DNA from: Dehalogenimonas sp. 4OHTPN
GTDB lineage: Bacteria; Chloroflexota; Dehalococcoidia; Dehalococcoidales; Dehalococcoidaceae
DNA: 64,000 nt
Assembly (NCBI RefSeq): GCF_040448695.1
Contig: NZ_CP159307.1
Coordinates: 186,001-250,000, forward strand
Direction of reading: 5' to 3'
The translations under genes and the position numbers were made by a program. Of this stretch, positions 35,153 to 44,493 are shown piece after piece (position 1 is the first letter of the stretch; each line of letters opens with the position of its first letter). Under the pieces are notes generated by a model. That model was not told where the DNA came from, made no database searches, and was given only the letters and a program-made list of their open reading frames with translations.

Positions 35153-36034
35153 TTGAACTGGGCACAGATTCTATTTAATTCGGCGGTTACCGGCAGCCTG
35201 TACCTCATCTCAGCCGTAGCGCTGACGCTTGTGTACGGCCTGGCCAAGTTTCCCAACTTCGCTCACGCCGAGATCATGTCTCTGGGCGGCTTTATCGGCT
35301 TCTGGGTGACCGAACAGCTTGGGGCGCCGCTGCCGGTGGCTTTCGCGGTGGCTTTCGCGGTCGCCGGCATCGTCGGCTACCTGTCCTACCGCGGCATTTT
35401 CAAGCCGTTGACCGACCGCGGCGCCAGCCTGATCCACCTGATGGTCGCCTCAATGGCCCTGGGTTTTATCCTGCGCCACACCATCGGCGAGATATGGGGC
35501 TTTTCGCCGCTGACCCTGTCCATCGTCTGGCCGGCCTATGATATCGGGCCGCTCCGGGTCACCCTGAACTGGATTATCCTCATCATCACCGCTGTGGCCG
35601 TCGGCGTCGGCCTGCACTTCATGCTGACCCGCACCCGGATCGGCAAGGCCATCCGGGCTACCGCCTCCAACCCCCGCCTGGCGCTATCATCAGGTATCAA
35701 CACCACCCGTGTCCTCATAATCACCTGGTTCGTCTCCGCCGGCCTGGCCGGAGTGGCCGGGCTGTTCCGCGGCGTGGAAACGAGGCTGTCGCCGTACCTC
35801 GGCTGGGACATCCTGCTGCCGACATTCGCTGTGGCCATGCTCGGCGGCATCGGCAGTTTTTACGGCGCCATGGCGGCGGCTCTCATAATCGGCCTGGCGG
35901 AGAACGTCGGCGTGGTGCTGCTGGCCGAGGCCGGACTATCCACCGAATACCGCATGGCCATCCCGTTCGTCATTCTGATCGCTGTCCTGATTTTCAGGCC
36001 TCAGGGCCTGGCCAAGGCCTTCAAGGGCAATTGA
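35153..36034 (+). CDS. livH: Branched-chain amino acid ABC transporter permease LivH
   Basis: 293-residue permease with about eight membrane helices. Start TTG 35153 (MNWAQILFNSAVTGSLYLI) fits the family N-terminus; the longer frame to 35093 is not protein-like. GLAKFPNFAHAEIMSLGGF and GLAGVAGLFRGVETRLSPYLGWD are LivH-type conserved regions. It is the first gene of livH-M-G-F-J. The true substrate may be amino acids, urea or another small amide. Confidence 0.92.
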   Translation: MNWAQILFNSAVTGSLYLISAVALTLVYGLAKFPNFAHAEIMSLGGFIGFWVTEQLGAPLPVAFAVAFAVAGIVGYLSYRGIFKPLTDRGASLIHLMVASMALGFILRHTIGEIWGFSPLTLSIVWPAYDIGPLRVTLNWIILIITAVAVGVGLHFMLTRTRIGKAIRATASNPRLALSSGINTTRVLIITWFVSAGLAGVAGLFRGVETRLSPYLGWDILLPTFAVAMLGGIGSFYGAMAAALIIGLAENVGVVLLAEAGLSTEYRMAIPFVILIAVLIFRPQGLAKAFKGN

Positions 36035-36044
36035 CGATGAATAA

Positions 36045-36105
36045 CCAAGATACAAGATACAATAACCAAACAATTTCCAGTACTCAAATACAAATGACCA
36101 GGCGT
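36045..36105. repeat. Short A/C-rich repeat stretch between livH and livM
   Basis: A low-GC filler of ACCAAGATAC / AAGATACAAT / ACCAAACAAT / TCAAATACAAAT units within an operon that is otherwise GC-rich. Similar in style to 18517-18580. It separates livH and livM by 113 bases, unusually far for these genes. Confidence 0.4.
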
Positions 36106-36147
36106 CTGGGATTTGGTCAGAGTAATTTGGCTGGGGTTTCAGGCTAA

Positions 36148-37080
36148 ATGGACCCGATTCTCATTTACGGCTTGAACGCGCTGGTTTACATCGGCATTTT
36201 TGCCATTGTAGCCCTATCGCTGAACGCTGAATACGGTTACACCGGGCTGGCCAGCTTCGGCAAGGTGGCGTATTTCATGATCGGCGCCTACAGCTTCGCC
36301 CTGCTGGTCCAGGCCGGAGTGCCCTGGCCGCTGGCGATGCTGCTGTCCGCCGGCATCGCATCGCTCTTCGGCCTGCTGGTGTCCCTGCCGGCCATCCGCC
36401 TGCGGGAAGACTATCTGGCTATCGTCACCCTCACCTTCGGCGAGATCCTGCGCATTTTCATCAAGGCCGAAGACTGGCTGGCCAACGGCGTCTGGGGGAT
36501 GAACATCGCGCCGTCCTTCGCCGCGGGCAATTTTTCGCTTGGGCTGCTGCTCAATCTGGCCCTGGTAGCGGGGATTCTGGCGGCGTGCTTCTTCTTCATG
36601 CAGTTGCTGGCCAACTCGCCCTTCGGGCGCATTATGCGCGCCCTCCGGGAGGACGAGATCGCCGCCGACGCTATCGGCAAAAACCGCATCAAGTACAAGG
36701 CCCAGGTGTTCATGATCGGCTCGGCCATGGCCGGCCTGGGCGGGGCGCTGTTCGCCAATTTCGTCGGTTATATCTCGCCGGAGTCATTCCTGCCGATCAT
36801 CACCTTCACTATCTGGATGATGGTCATTCTGGGCGGTCCCGGCTCCAATATCGGCGTCATCGTCGGGGCGGCTGCGGTGCAGCTTTTCGAGCGGGGCACC
36901 ATCATCCTGAAGGACTATGTCGACCTGCCGGTCGACCCCACCAATCTGCAAAACATCCTGTTCGGCCTGATTATCATCGTCATCCTGATGTACCGCCCCA
37001 GCGGTTTGTTCAAGGAGAGCAAGATCAATACGCTCGGTACGAGGAGGGCCATGCGGTGGCTGAACCCCTCCTCAAAGTAG
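36148..37080 (+). CDS. livM: Branched-chain amino acid ABC transporter permease LivM
   Basis: 310 residues, about eight helices. The conserved EAA-like cytoplasmic segment is SPFGRIMRALREDEIAADAIGKNRIKYK, and MILGGPGSNIGVIVGAAAVQLFERG near the C-terminus is typical of LivM. It overlaps the start of livG by 25 bases. Pairs with LivH to form the membrane channel. Confidence 0.93.
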   Translation: MDPILIYGLNALVYIGIFAIVALSLNAEYGYTGLASFGKVAYFMIGAYSFALLVQAGVPWPLAMLLSAGIASLFGLLVSLPAIRLREDYLAIVTLTFGEILRIFIKAEDWLANGVWGMNIAPSFAAGNFSLGLLLNLALVAGILAACFFFMQLLANSPFGRIMRALREDEIAADAIGKNRIKYKAQVFMIGSAMAGLGGALFANFVGYISPESFLPIITFTIWMMVILGGPGSNIGVIVGAAAVQLFERGTIILKDYVDLPVDPTNLQNILFGLIIIVILMYRPSGLFKESKINTLGTRRAMRWLNPSSK

Positions 37081-37841
37081 AGAACCTGGTCAAGAACTAC
37101 GGCGGATTGTGCGCCGTGGACGGGGCTTCGCTGGAGGTCGGCCGAGGCCGGTTCGTCGGTCTGGTCGGCCCCAACGGCTGCGGCAAGACGACGCTCCTGT
37201 CCTCGATTTACGGCCTGCGGCCTTCGGACGGCGGGCGCGTCACTTTCGCCGGCCGCCACATCGAAAAGATGGCCCCCCACCAGATATTCGACCTGGGGAT
37301 GGGCAACGCCTTCCAGTTCCCCAGGCTGTTCCCGACGATGACCGTCCTCGATAATATGATCATCGCCGCCCGCAATCAGCCCGGCGACAACCTCTGGAAT
37401 TCACTCTTCCGCCGCGGCAGATGGCACCAGGACGAAGAGCGGCTGGCCATCCGCGCCATGCAGCTATTAGAGCTTTTAAACCTGTCGCACCTGACTTTCG
37501 CCAAGGCCGGGGAAATGTCCGGCGGCCAGCAGAAACTGCTGGAGATCGGCCGGTCACTCATGGCCGAGCCGGAACTGCTGCTCCTGGACGAACCGGCGGC
37601 CGGCGTTAATCCGGTGCTGGGCAAGCAGATCTTCGCCGAGCTGGACAATCTTAAGCGCGAAAAGGGCATGAGCTTCCTCATCATCGAGCACCGGCTGGAG
37701 CTTTTAATTTCCTATACCGACTGGGTTTACGTTATGGACCGCGGCAAAATCGTCCTCCAGGGCGAGCCGGAGAAGGTCATCAACGACCCCATCTTCTTTG
37801 AGGTCTATATCGGCGCCTCAGCCGCCGGAGGCGCCAGATGA
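37056..37841 (+). CDS. livG: ABC transporter ATP-binding protein LivG
   Basis: 261 residues from GTG 37056 (GAGGAGG upstream, within the end of livM). Walker A GPNGCGKTTLLSS, signature LSGG-type MSGGQQKLLEIGRSLMAEP, Walker B ELLLLDEPAAGV. GLGMGNAFQFPRLFPTMTVLDN is the Q-loop region characteristic of LivG. Overlaps livF by 4 bases. Confidence 0.93.
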   Translation: MAEPLLKVENLVKNYGGLCAVDGASLEVGRGRFVGLVGPNGCGKTTLLSSIYGLRPSDGGRVTFAGRHIEKMAPHQIFDLGMGNAFQFPRLFPTMTVLDNMIIAARNQPGDNLWNSLFRRGRWHQDEERLAIRAMQLLELLNLSHLTFAKAGEMSGGQQKLLEIGRSLMAEPELLLLDEPAAGVNPVLGKQIFAELDNLKREKGMSFLIIEHRLELLISYTDWVYVMDRGKIVLQGEPEKVINDPIFFEVYIGASAAGGAR

Positions 37842-38554
37842 ACGACATCCTGACCGCAACCGGAATCGTCGCCGGCTACGGCGATGTCCATATCGTCAAC
37901 GGTGTATCGATCCGGCTCGAAAGCGGCGGCAACGTAGCCATCATCGGTCCCAACGGTTCGGGCAAGTCCACGCTGCTTAAAAGCCTGCTGGGCTTTGCGC
38001 GCCTGTTTGAAGGCGCCATCGTCTTCGACGGCTTGGACATTACCGGCCTGTCCTCCGACCGCACCATCACCATGGGCCTGGGCTACGTGCCGCAGACCGA
38101 CAACGTCTTCCGCAACCTGACCGTTCAGGAGAACCTGGAGATGGGCGCCTTCGTCCGCCGCGACGGCGGCATCAAGTCAGATATCGCCCGGATGTACCAG
38201 CTTTTCCCGGAACTGGAACGGCGGCGGAAATTCTATGCCGGTTCGCTTTCAGGCGGCGAGCGGCAGATGCTGGCTATCGCCCGGGCGATGATGGCCAATC
38301 CGCGGGTGCTGCTGCTGGACGAACCGCTGGCTTCGCTGTCCCATAAAGCGGCGGAGGGCATTCTGGAAAAGCTGCGCTTGATCAACGAACAGGGTACGGC
38401 GCTGATCACCATCGAGCAGGACACCCGCCGCATCCTGGCCTTCGCCCGGCGCGCCTACGTGCTGGTCGGCGGGCGGCTGGCTCTGGAAGGCGAAGCGGCG
38501 ACCATCCTGGAGAACGAGGAGGCGCGCAAGCGTTATCTGGGTTTGAGCGGCTGA
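37838..38554 (+). CDS. livF: ABC transporter ATP-binding protein LivF
   Basis: 238 residues. Walker A GPNGSGKSTLLKS, LSGGERQMLAIARAMMANP, Walker B VLLLDEPLASLS. LGYVPQTDNVFRNLTVQENLEMGAF is the LivF-type Q-loop segment. ATGA overlap with livG means coupled translation. The pair of ATPases is standard for this transporter class. Confidence 0.93.
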   Translation: MNDILTATGIVAGYGDVHIVNGVSIRLESGGNVAIIGPNGSGKSTLLKSLLGFARLFEGAIVFDGLDITGLSSDRTITMGLGYVPQTDNVFRNLTVQENLEMGAFVRRDGGIKSDIARMYQLFPELERRRKFYAGSLSGGERQMLAIARAMMANPRVLLLDEPLASLSHKAAEGILEKLRLINEQGTALITIEQDTRRILAFARRAYVLVGGRLALEGEAATILENEEARKRYLGLSG

Positions 38555-38663
38555 ACGGCGGCCGGGGTTGAATCCGTTAGACATTAATTAGCATTCTTGA
38601 CACCGCGCGATGCCAGCGTGTATCATCAAACGTCACTTTACTAAATTTGGAAAGGGGGATTTC

Positions 38664-39848
38664 ATGCTCAAAAGGTTACTCGTCCTGGTCCTGTCGCTGG
38701 TGATGGTATTTACCTTCGCCGCCTGCGGCGATGACAGCACCACTAATCCCACCGGCACCACCTCCAAGCCGGATGTCAATCTGGGCGCGGTCATGGACCT
38801 GACCGGCGCGCTGTCCGGCATCGGCTCCTCACTGGCCGACGGCATCCGCCTGGCGGTCAAACAGGCTAACGCCGCCGGAGGCATCGACGGCGCCAGGATC
38901 AATCTCATCGTTGAAGACGGCAAGACCGATCCCACCGCCGGATTCGAAGCGGTCAAGAAGCTGGGTACGGTCAACGGCTGCAAGGTCATTATCGGCCCCA
39001 TGATCTCCGGCGCGGTGCTGGCCTCCGGTGAATGGGCTGCCCAGAACAAGGTACTCCTGATCTCGCCCTCAGCTACCTCCCCGGCCATCACCAATCAGGC
39101 CTGGCGCCAGTACTTCATCCGCACCGCCCCCTCCGACACCCTCCAGGGCAAAGCTATGGCTCAGCTGGTGATTGACGCCGGCTATAAGAACGTAGCCATT
39201 GTCGTCCAGAACACCCAGTACGGCGTCGGCATCGCCGATACCGTCACCAGCCTGCTGGCGGGTAAAGCGACGGTCGTCAGCACCGTCAAATACGACCCGA
39301 CCAAACTCGATTACCTCTCCGACCTCCAGGCGGTGAAATCCAAGAACCCGGACGTGGTCATCCACGCCGGCTACGAGGATGACGCCGTCATCATCTTCAA
39401 ACAGGCCGCCCAGGTTGGTTTGGATTCCGCCAAGTGGATCACCTCCGAAGGCGTCAAGGCCGACAAAACCATCGCTGACGCCCAGGCCGCGGCCTTCATG
39501 GCCAAGGTGGTTACCGGCACCAACCCGGTAGCTCCGGCCGGCCTGGCTCTGGCCGCGACCTACGCCGCCCAGTACAAGGCGGAATACAACCGCGACCCCG
39601 GCACCTACAACGACACCGTATATGACGCCACCAAACTGGCCATCGCCGCCATGCAGAACGTCGGCACGACCGATGCCGCCAAGATCTCTGCCGAGGTCCT
39701 GCGGCTGGGCAAGAACTACGCCGGCGTCTCCGGCACCATCACCTTCGACCAGTACGGCGACCGCACCACCGCGACCTTTGAACAATGGAAGGTCGTCCAG
39801 AGCGGCGCCACCTACAAGTACGAGCAGATCAAGCTGATCAACCAGTAA
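38664..39848 (+). CDS. livJ: ABC transporter substrate-binding lipoprotein LivJ/LivK-like
   Basis: 394 residues from ATG 38664 (AAAGGGGG upstream). Lipobox VMVFTFAACGDD. Type I periplasmic-binding fold: VNLGAVMDLTGALSGIGSSLADGIRLAVKQANAAGGIDG, then KVIIGPMISGAVLASGEWA and SPSATSPAITN. It should capture the ligand outside the membrane and deliver it to LivHM. Last gene of the operon, with a terminator right after it. Confidence 0.93.
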   Translation: MLKRLLVLVLSLVMVFTFAACGDDSTTNPTGTTSKPDVNLGAVMDLTGALSGIGSSLADGIRLAVKQANAAGGIDGARINLIVEDGKTDPTAGFEAVKKLGTVNGCKVIIGPMISGAVLASGEWAAQNKVLLISPSATSPAITNQAWRQYFIRTAPSDTLQGKAMAQLVIDAGYKNVAIVVQNTQYGVGIADTVTSLLAGKATVVSTVKYDPTKLDYLSDLQAVKSKNPDVVIHAGYEDDAVIIFKQAAQVGLDSAKWITSEGVKADKTIADAQAAAFMAKVVTGTNPVAPAGLALAATYAAQYKAEYNRDPGTYNDTVYDATKLAIAAMQNVGTTDAAKISAEVLRLGKNYAGVSGTITFDQYGDRTTATFEQWKVVQSGATYKYEQIKLINQ

Positions 39849-39867
39849 GACTTCGCCCGAGGTTCTG

Positions 39868-39905
39868 AAGGGGGCGTTCTTCATGTGAAGGACGCCCCCT
39901 TTTTT
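39868..39905 (+). terminator. Terminator of the liv operon
   Basis: AAGGGGGCGTTCTTC and GAAGGACGCCCCCTT pair with one mismatch, then TTTT. It separates liv from the selenocysteine genes. Confidence 0.9.
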
Positions 39906-39925
39906 ACGTCCGCACCAGCCGTCCA

Positions 39926-39956
39926 TTGCCGCCAGTCAGCAGCGTTATGCTATAAT
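39926..39956 (+). promoter_or_regulatory. selC promoter
   Basis: TTGCCG (39926-39931), 19 bases, perfect TATAAT (39951-39956). Transcription would start a few bases before the tRNA and could continue into selD. Confidence 0.55.
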
Positions 39957-39968
39957 GCCCCTTTAGTC

Positions 39969-40063
39969 GGAGGCGGAAAGGCTCTGGTGGGCCTCGCGGT
40001 CTTCAAAACCGTAGGCGGCGGCGCAAACCGCCGCGGGGGGTTCGATTCCCTTCCCCTCCGCCA
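39969..40063 (+). tRNA. selC: tRNA-Sec (anticodon TCA)
   Basis: 95 bases with encoded CCA. The acceptor GGAGGCGG pairs with the 3' strand over 8 positions with one mismatch and one wobble. The 6-bp D stem has the four-base loop TGGT typical of tRNA-Sec. The anticodon loop CTTCAAA (40001-40007) holds TCA, which reads UGA. A long variable arm has a 7-bp stem (GCGGCGG/CCGCCGC). The discriminator is G. This tRNA is charged with serine, converted by SelA and delivered by SelB, both encoded downstream. Confidence 0.95.
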
Positions 40064-40097
40064 TTACCCCGATCTCGGATGAAAGGGGGTGAGCCGC

Positions 40098-41135
40098 ATG
40101 AAACGCCTGACCGAATACTCCGCGTACTCCGGCTGAGCGGCCAAGATAGGTCCGGGTGACCTAGCTAAAGCGCTGTGCGGCTTGCCGCTCAAGTCATACC
40201 CCGAGGTGCTGGTCGGCCTGGAATCTCCCGACGATGCCGGGGTCTATCGGCTCACGCCTGATATCGCCATCGTCCAGACGATAGACGTCATCACCCCGGT
40301 GGTGGATGACCCCTTTGCCTTCGGGCAGGTGGCGGCCGCCAACTCGCTGTCCGACGTCTACGCCATGGGCGGCAGGCCGGTGACAGCCATGAGTTTCGTC
40401 GGCTTTCCCACCGGCAAGATAGAGATCGAGACACTTCGCCTGATTATCGAAGGCGCGGTGTCAAAGCTCGACGAGGCCGGATGCGCCCTGGTCGGCGGCC
40501 ATTCGGTCAAGGACGACGAGATCAAATTCGGCCTTTCCGTCACCGGCATTATCGATCCCAAAAGGGTGCTGACCAAAGGCGGAGCCAGGCCGGGAGATAA
40601 ACTGATTCTAACCAAGCCGCTGGGTACCGGCATCCTACTTACCGCCCTCAAGGGCGGGCAACTCGACGAGGCGGCCACAACCGCGGTTATCGCCCAGATG
40701 TCCGCCCTGAACAGGGCTGCCGCCGAGGCGGTGAATGAACTGGGCGCCCATGCTGCCACCGACATCACCGGTTTCGGGCTCCTCGGTCATGCCGCGGAGA
40801 TGGTGACCCAGGGCGGAATCGGGTATAGAATGAACTGGAGAGCGATTCCGCTGATGCCCGGCGTCGAGGGCTGGGCCAAAGCCGGGCTGGTGCCCGGAGG
40901 GGCTTACTCCAACCGGGAATACCGCCAGGGACTGCTTGACATTCGATTTCCGGCGGAGGAATGGATGCTGGACGTGTTGTTCGACCCGCAGACCTCGGGC
41001 GGACTGCTGATCGCCGCGCCTGCGGGCATCGCTGATGAGATAGTTAATCGCATTAAAGCCAGAGGTTTCCCGGCCGCTGCCATCATCGGCGAGGTCGTCG
41101 CCGAACCCAAAGAACGAATAATCGTCGCAGAATAG
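40098..41135 (+). CDS. selD: Selenide, water dikinase, itself a selenoprotein (in-frame TGA)
   Basis: Makes selenophosphate from selenide and ATP. The true start is ATG 40098 (site AAGGGGGTGAG). The frame reads MKRLTEYSAYSG, then TGA at 40134-40136, then AAKIGPGDLAKALCGLPL and continues without a break to 41135. The SelD catalytic loop normally has Cys or Sec at this place, so TGA encodes Sec13 (345 residues in total). A hairpin starts 10 bases after the TGA. ATP-binding motifs GGRPVTAMSFVGFP, GGHSVKDDEIKFGLSVTG and LTKPLGTGIL are present. An ORF caller that stops at TGA would start wrongly at TTG 40182. Confidence 0.93.
40144..40166 (+). promoter_or_regulatory. Bacterial SECIS-like hairpin in selD
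   Basis: TAGGTC (40147-40152) and GACCTA (40158-40163) form a perfect 6-bp stem, extended by AG/CT across an A-G mismatch. The five-base loop CGGGT starts 17 bases after the TGA codon. Position and G/T content of the loop fit the element that binds SelB in bacteria. Confidence 0.75.
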
Positions 41136-41145
41136 AGGCTGAAAA

Positions 41146-42525
41146 TTGCCCAACGAAAATCAGAGCGAACTGCGGAAAATCCCTTCGGTCGAGAAGGTTC
41201 TTTCTGACCCGGCGCTGGCGCCGGCTATCGAGCGCTATTCCCATCCGGTGGTCGCGGCGACGGTCCGGGATGTCGTCGACCGCATCAGGGAGCATGCCGC
41301 CGGCGGCGGCAAGGTGCCGCCGTTTGAGGCTGTCGTCGAGATGGTGAGTTATCATCTGGCAGCCGAATGGCCCGGCTTACTTGAGCCGGTAATCAATGCC
41401 ACCGGCATCATTCTGCATACCAATCTCGGCCGCGCCCCACTGTCCCCGGCAGCCGTCGAGGCGCTCTCGAAGCTGCTGGGCGGCTACTACGCCCTTGAAC
41501 TCGATCTGGCGACGGGCGAACGAGGTGTGCGTGCTCAGTCCATGGAAAAGCTGCTGGAAATGGCCACCGGCGCCGAGAGCGCCCTGGTGGTCAACAACAA
41601 CGCCGCGGCGGTTTTGCTCGTCCTGTCCACCCTGGCCAGGGGCCGGGAGGTTATCGTTTCCCGGGGCGAACTGGTGCAGATCGGGGGCGGTTTCCGGGTG
41701 CCGGAGGTTATGGCCGCCTCGGGCGCCATCCTGCGCGAGGTGGGCACCACCAATCAGACCTTCATCCGGGACTTCGAAGCGGCGGTTTCCGATCAGACAG
41801 CCATGCTCCTTGCCGTTCACCGTTCTAATTTTGCTATCCGCGGCTTTTCCCACGATGCCGCGCTGCCGGAACTTAAAGATCTGGCCAGGCAGTTCGACCT
41901 GCCGCTGGTCTACGACCTGGGCAGCGGCGCCATAGCCGATACCGCGGCCTTCGGGATGAGCCACGAGCCGACCGTCGCCGAGGCTCTGGCAGCGGGCTGT
42001 GACATCGTCTGCGTCTCAGGCGACAAGCTGCTGGGCGGACCCCAGGCCGGCATCATCCTGGGGAAAAGGGCATATATCGACCGCCTGCGCAAGAATCCCC
42101 TGCTGAGAGCCCTCAGGATCGACAAATACGCCGCCATAGCCCTTGCGGCGACCATTCTCCAGTACCTTAAGGGACAGGCCGCCGAACTGCCGGTCTACCG
42201 CATGATGGCCGAGACGTTGGAAAGCCTGGCCCGCCGCGGCGATGACCTGGTCGAGAAGCTGGCCGCGGTCGGTTTCTCCGCCGAAGTCGTCGACGGGGAA
42301 AGTCTGGCCGGCGGCGGCTCCCTGCCGGACGAGACGCTGCCGACGCGGCTTGTCTCCGTCGAGGTCAAGGGCTCGATTGACGATTTCTGCCGCCGGCTGC
42401 GGCTGGGCTCGCCGCCGGTGCTGGGCCGGGTCCACGAAGGCCGGTTCGTCATCGATCTGCGGACGGTTTTCCCGGCGCAGGATGAGGCGCTGGCGCATGC
42501 CATGGGAGCGGCCGGGAAATTCTAA
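41146..42525 (+). CDS. selA: L-seryl-tRNA(Sec) selenium transferase
   Basis: 459 residues, full length. PLP-dependent enzyme that converts seryl-tRNA-Sec to selenocysteinyl-tRNA with selenophosphate. The N-terminal domain opens with LRKIPSVEKVLSDP, the core has VINATGIILHTNLGRAPLS, and Lys294 in VSGDKLLGGPQAGII should bind PLP. TTG start at 41146, 10 bases after selD. Lies in the selC-selD-selA-selB cluster. Confidence 0.95.
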   Translation: MPNENQSELRKIPSVEKVLSDPALAPAIERYSHPVVAATVRDVVDRIREHAAGGGKVPPFEAVVEMVSYHLAAEWPGLLEPVINATGIILHTNLGRAPLSPAAVEALSKLLGGYYALELDLATGERGVRAQSMEKLLEMATGAESALVVNNNAAAVLLVLSTLARGREVIVSRGELVQIGGGFRVPEVMAASGAILREVGTTNQTFIRDFEAAVSDQTAMLLAVHRSNFAIRGFSHDAALPELKDLARQFDLPLVYDLGSGAIADTAAFGMSHEPTVAEALAAGCDIVCVSGDKLLGGPQAGIILGKRAYIDRLRKNPLLRALRIDKYAAIALAATILQYLKGQAAELPVYRMMAETLESLARRGDDLVEKLAAVGFSAEVVDGESLAGGGSLPDETLPTRLVSVEVKGSIDDFCRRLRLGSPPVLGRVHEGRFVIDLRTVFPAQDEALAHAMGAAGKF

Positions 42526-42575
42526 AACCTCTTCTTGATGATTCGCGGGGAAAAACCCGTACTGAGGACGGTTGA

Positions 42576-44456
42576 TTGCTCACTTTAGGAACCGCCGGCC
42601 ACATTGACCACGGCAAGTCGAGCATCGTCAAGGCGCTGACCTCCATCGACCCTGACCGGCTGCCGGAGGAAAAAGAGCGCGGTATGACCATTGACCTTGG
42701 CTTCGCCTGGTTCGCTTTACCTTCCGGCGAGAAGGTAGGTCTGGTGGATGTTCCCGGCCACCAGCACTTCGTCCGCAACGTCATCCCCGGCCTCACCGGC
42801 ATCGATGCCGTCATGCTCGTCGTGGCGGCGGACGACGGCTGGATGCCTCAAACGGAAGAGCATCTTCAAATTATCGATTTACTGGGAATCAATCGAGGCC
42901 TGGTCGTCCTGAACAAGATGGATCTGGCCGAGGCCGACTGGCGGGATATGGTCAAGGCCGATATTGCCAGCCATCTCGGCGGCACCTCCCTGGAAAGAGC
43001 CCCAATCATCGGGGTCTCGGCCAGAACCGGCGCCGGCATCGACAGCCTCAAAGCGGCGATCGAAGATCTCGCCCGCGACGTGAGGCAGGAAGACGCCGGC
43101 AAGCCGCGCCTGCCCATCGACCGGGTGTTCAACATCAAGGGCTCCGGCACCGTCATCACCGGCACCCTCCACGGCGGGCATCTTTCGGTCGGCGACGAGC
43201 TGACTATCCTGCCCCGGGGGCTTTCCGCGCACGTCCGCGGCATCGAGAGCTACAGGGAGCATCTCCAGCAGGCGGCCCCGGGCTCCCGCGTCGCTTTGAA
43301 CCTGTCTGGAGTTAAAAAGGACGAGCTGGAACGCGGCGATATCATCGTCCGGCAGGGTCAGGAGACGCCGCTGTCTCGCTACCTTGATGCCGACCTGACG
43401 CTGCTGCCTGTGGTGAAGCAGCCACTTAAGACCGGCGCCGAAGTATCGCTTTTCTTCGAGACGGCGGAGCTGCCGGCGCGGGTCATCGCCCTGGAAGGCA
43501 GGGAGGTAATTCCCGGTGCCCCGGCGCTGGTGCAACTCAGGCTCGACCGCGAAGCCGCGGCGACCATCGGCGAGCGCTTCATCCTGAGGAAAAGTTCACC
43601 AGCCGAAACCATCGGCGGCGGCAGGATCCTTGACCCCGCGGCGGAGCGCTATCAGCTTAAAAATACCGCCGACCGGCTGGCGCGCCTGGCCGCCCGCCGG
43701 AGGCTCGATGCCGATTCCATTATCCGCACCGAGCTTTCCAAGACTCATTTTGCTTTACGGCGGGGCTTTTTAAGAGCGGCCGCCCTGAATGAGGCGGCTC
43801 TGGGCCGAACGATCGAGGCAATAACCAAGAAAGGCGACATCCTGCTGAAAGGTGAATACCTCATCGGCGGGTCCTTCTGGCAGGAACAACAACAACGCGT
43901 GATCGCCAGCCTGGCCGCGGTACACCAGGCTGAGCCTTTGAAAAAAGGCCTGCCGCAGGCCGAGGCGGCGGCCAGGCTGCCGGTGCCGCCGGAGCTGTTC
44001 GCCGCCTTGATTGATGAACTGGCCGGCCAGAAGAAGATCATCCGCGCCGGCGACGTGCTGGCGTTATCGAACCACAAGCCGGCGCTGTCCGGCAGCCAGG
44101 AAGAAATTGAAAAGCGCATCCTGGCGGAGACGGAAAAGGACCCGGCCGCGCCGCCGACCCGGACCGAGCTGCTGCAATCGGTGCCGGAGGCTTCTTCGGT
44201 GCTGCGCTACATGCTGGAGCAGGGCAAAGTCATCGAACTGCCGGACGGCATCCTGATGACGGCTGCCCTGTATCGCGCCACCCGGCAGAAGGTTATCGAC
44301 ATCCTCAAGTCAAAAGGGCAGATCGCGATTCAGGACATGACCGCTCTCACCGGCTTCTCCCGCAAGTATTCCATCCCCTTCCTGACCAGGCTGGACCAGG
44401 AAGGCATCACCAGGCGCCAGGAGAACGTCCGGGTGCCGGCGCGCAAGCTGGAGTAA
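42576..44456 (+). CDS. selB: Selenocysteine-specific elongation factor
   Basis: 626 residues from TTG 42576. The G domain resembles EF-Tu: GTAGHIDHGKSSIVKAL (G1), DVPGHQHFVRNVIPG (G3), LNKMDL (G4). Beta-barrel domains 2 and 3 follow (FNIKGSGTVITGTLHGG), and the last 250 residues are winged-helix domains (for example VIDILKSKGQIAIQDMTALTGFSRKYSIPFLTRLD) that bind the SECIS hairpin. It brings Sec-tRNA to the ribosome at UGA. Confidence 0.95.
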   Translation: MLTLGTAGHIDHGKSSIVKALTSIDPDRLPEEKERGMTIDLGFAWFALPSGEKVGLVDVPGHQHFVRNVIPGLTGIDAVMLVVAADDGWMPQTEEHLQIIDLLGINRGLVVLNKMDLAEADWRDMVKADIASHLGGTSLERAPIIGVSARTGAGIDSLKAAIEDLARDVRQEDAGKPRLPIDRVFNIKGSGTVITGTLHGGHLSVGDELTILPRGLSAHVRGIESYREHLQQAAPGSRVALNLSGVKKDELERGDIIVRQGQETPLSRYLDADLTLLPVVKQPLKTGAEVSLFFETAELPARVIALEGREVIPGAPALVQLRLDREAAATIGERFILRKSSPAETIGGGRILDPAAERYQLKNTADRLARLAARRRLDADSIIRTELSKTHFALRRGFLRAAALNEAALGRTIEAITKKGDILLKGEYLIGGSFWQEQQQRVIASLAAVHQAEPLKKGLPQAEAAARLPVPPELFAALIDELAGQKKIIRAGDVLALSNHKPALSGSQEEIEKRILAETEKDPAAPPTRTELLQSVPEASSVLRYMLEQGKVIELPDGILMTAALYRATRQKVIDILKSKGQIAIQDMTALTGFSRKYSIPFLTRLDQEGITRRQENVRVPARKLE

Positions 44457-44493
44457 TAAACCGGGGCGGAATCTTCCGCCAAAAGAAAGCCGA

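Noticed and set aside
36045..36105. Extra gene between livH and livM
   Set aside because: The 113-base gap is low-complexity and has no ORF with a ribosome site.
36585..37055. N-terminal extension of LivG
   Set aside because: Reads through livM in another frame as basic, non-globular sequence; the GTG at 37056 has a ribosome site and fits the family start.
40182..41135. SelD starting at TTG 40182
   Set aside because: This start removes the catalytic loop; the frame continues upstream through a TGA (Sec) to an ATG with a strong ribosome site.
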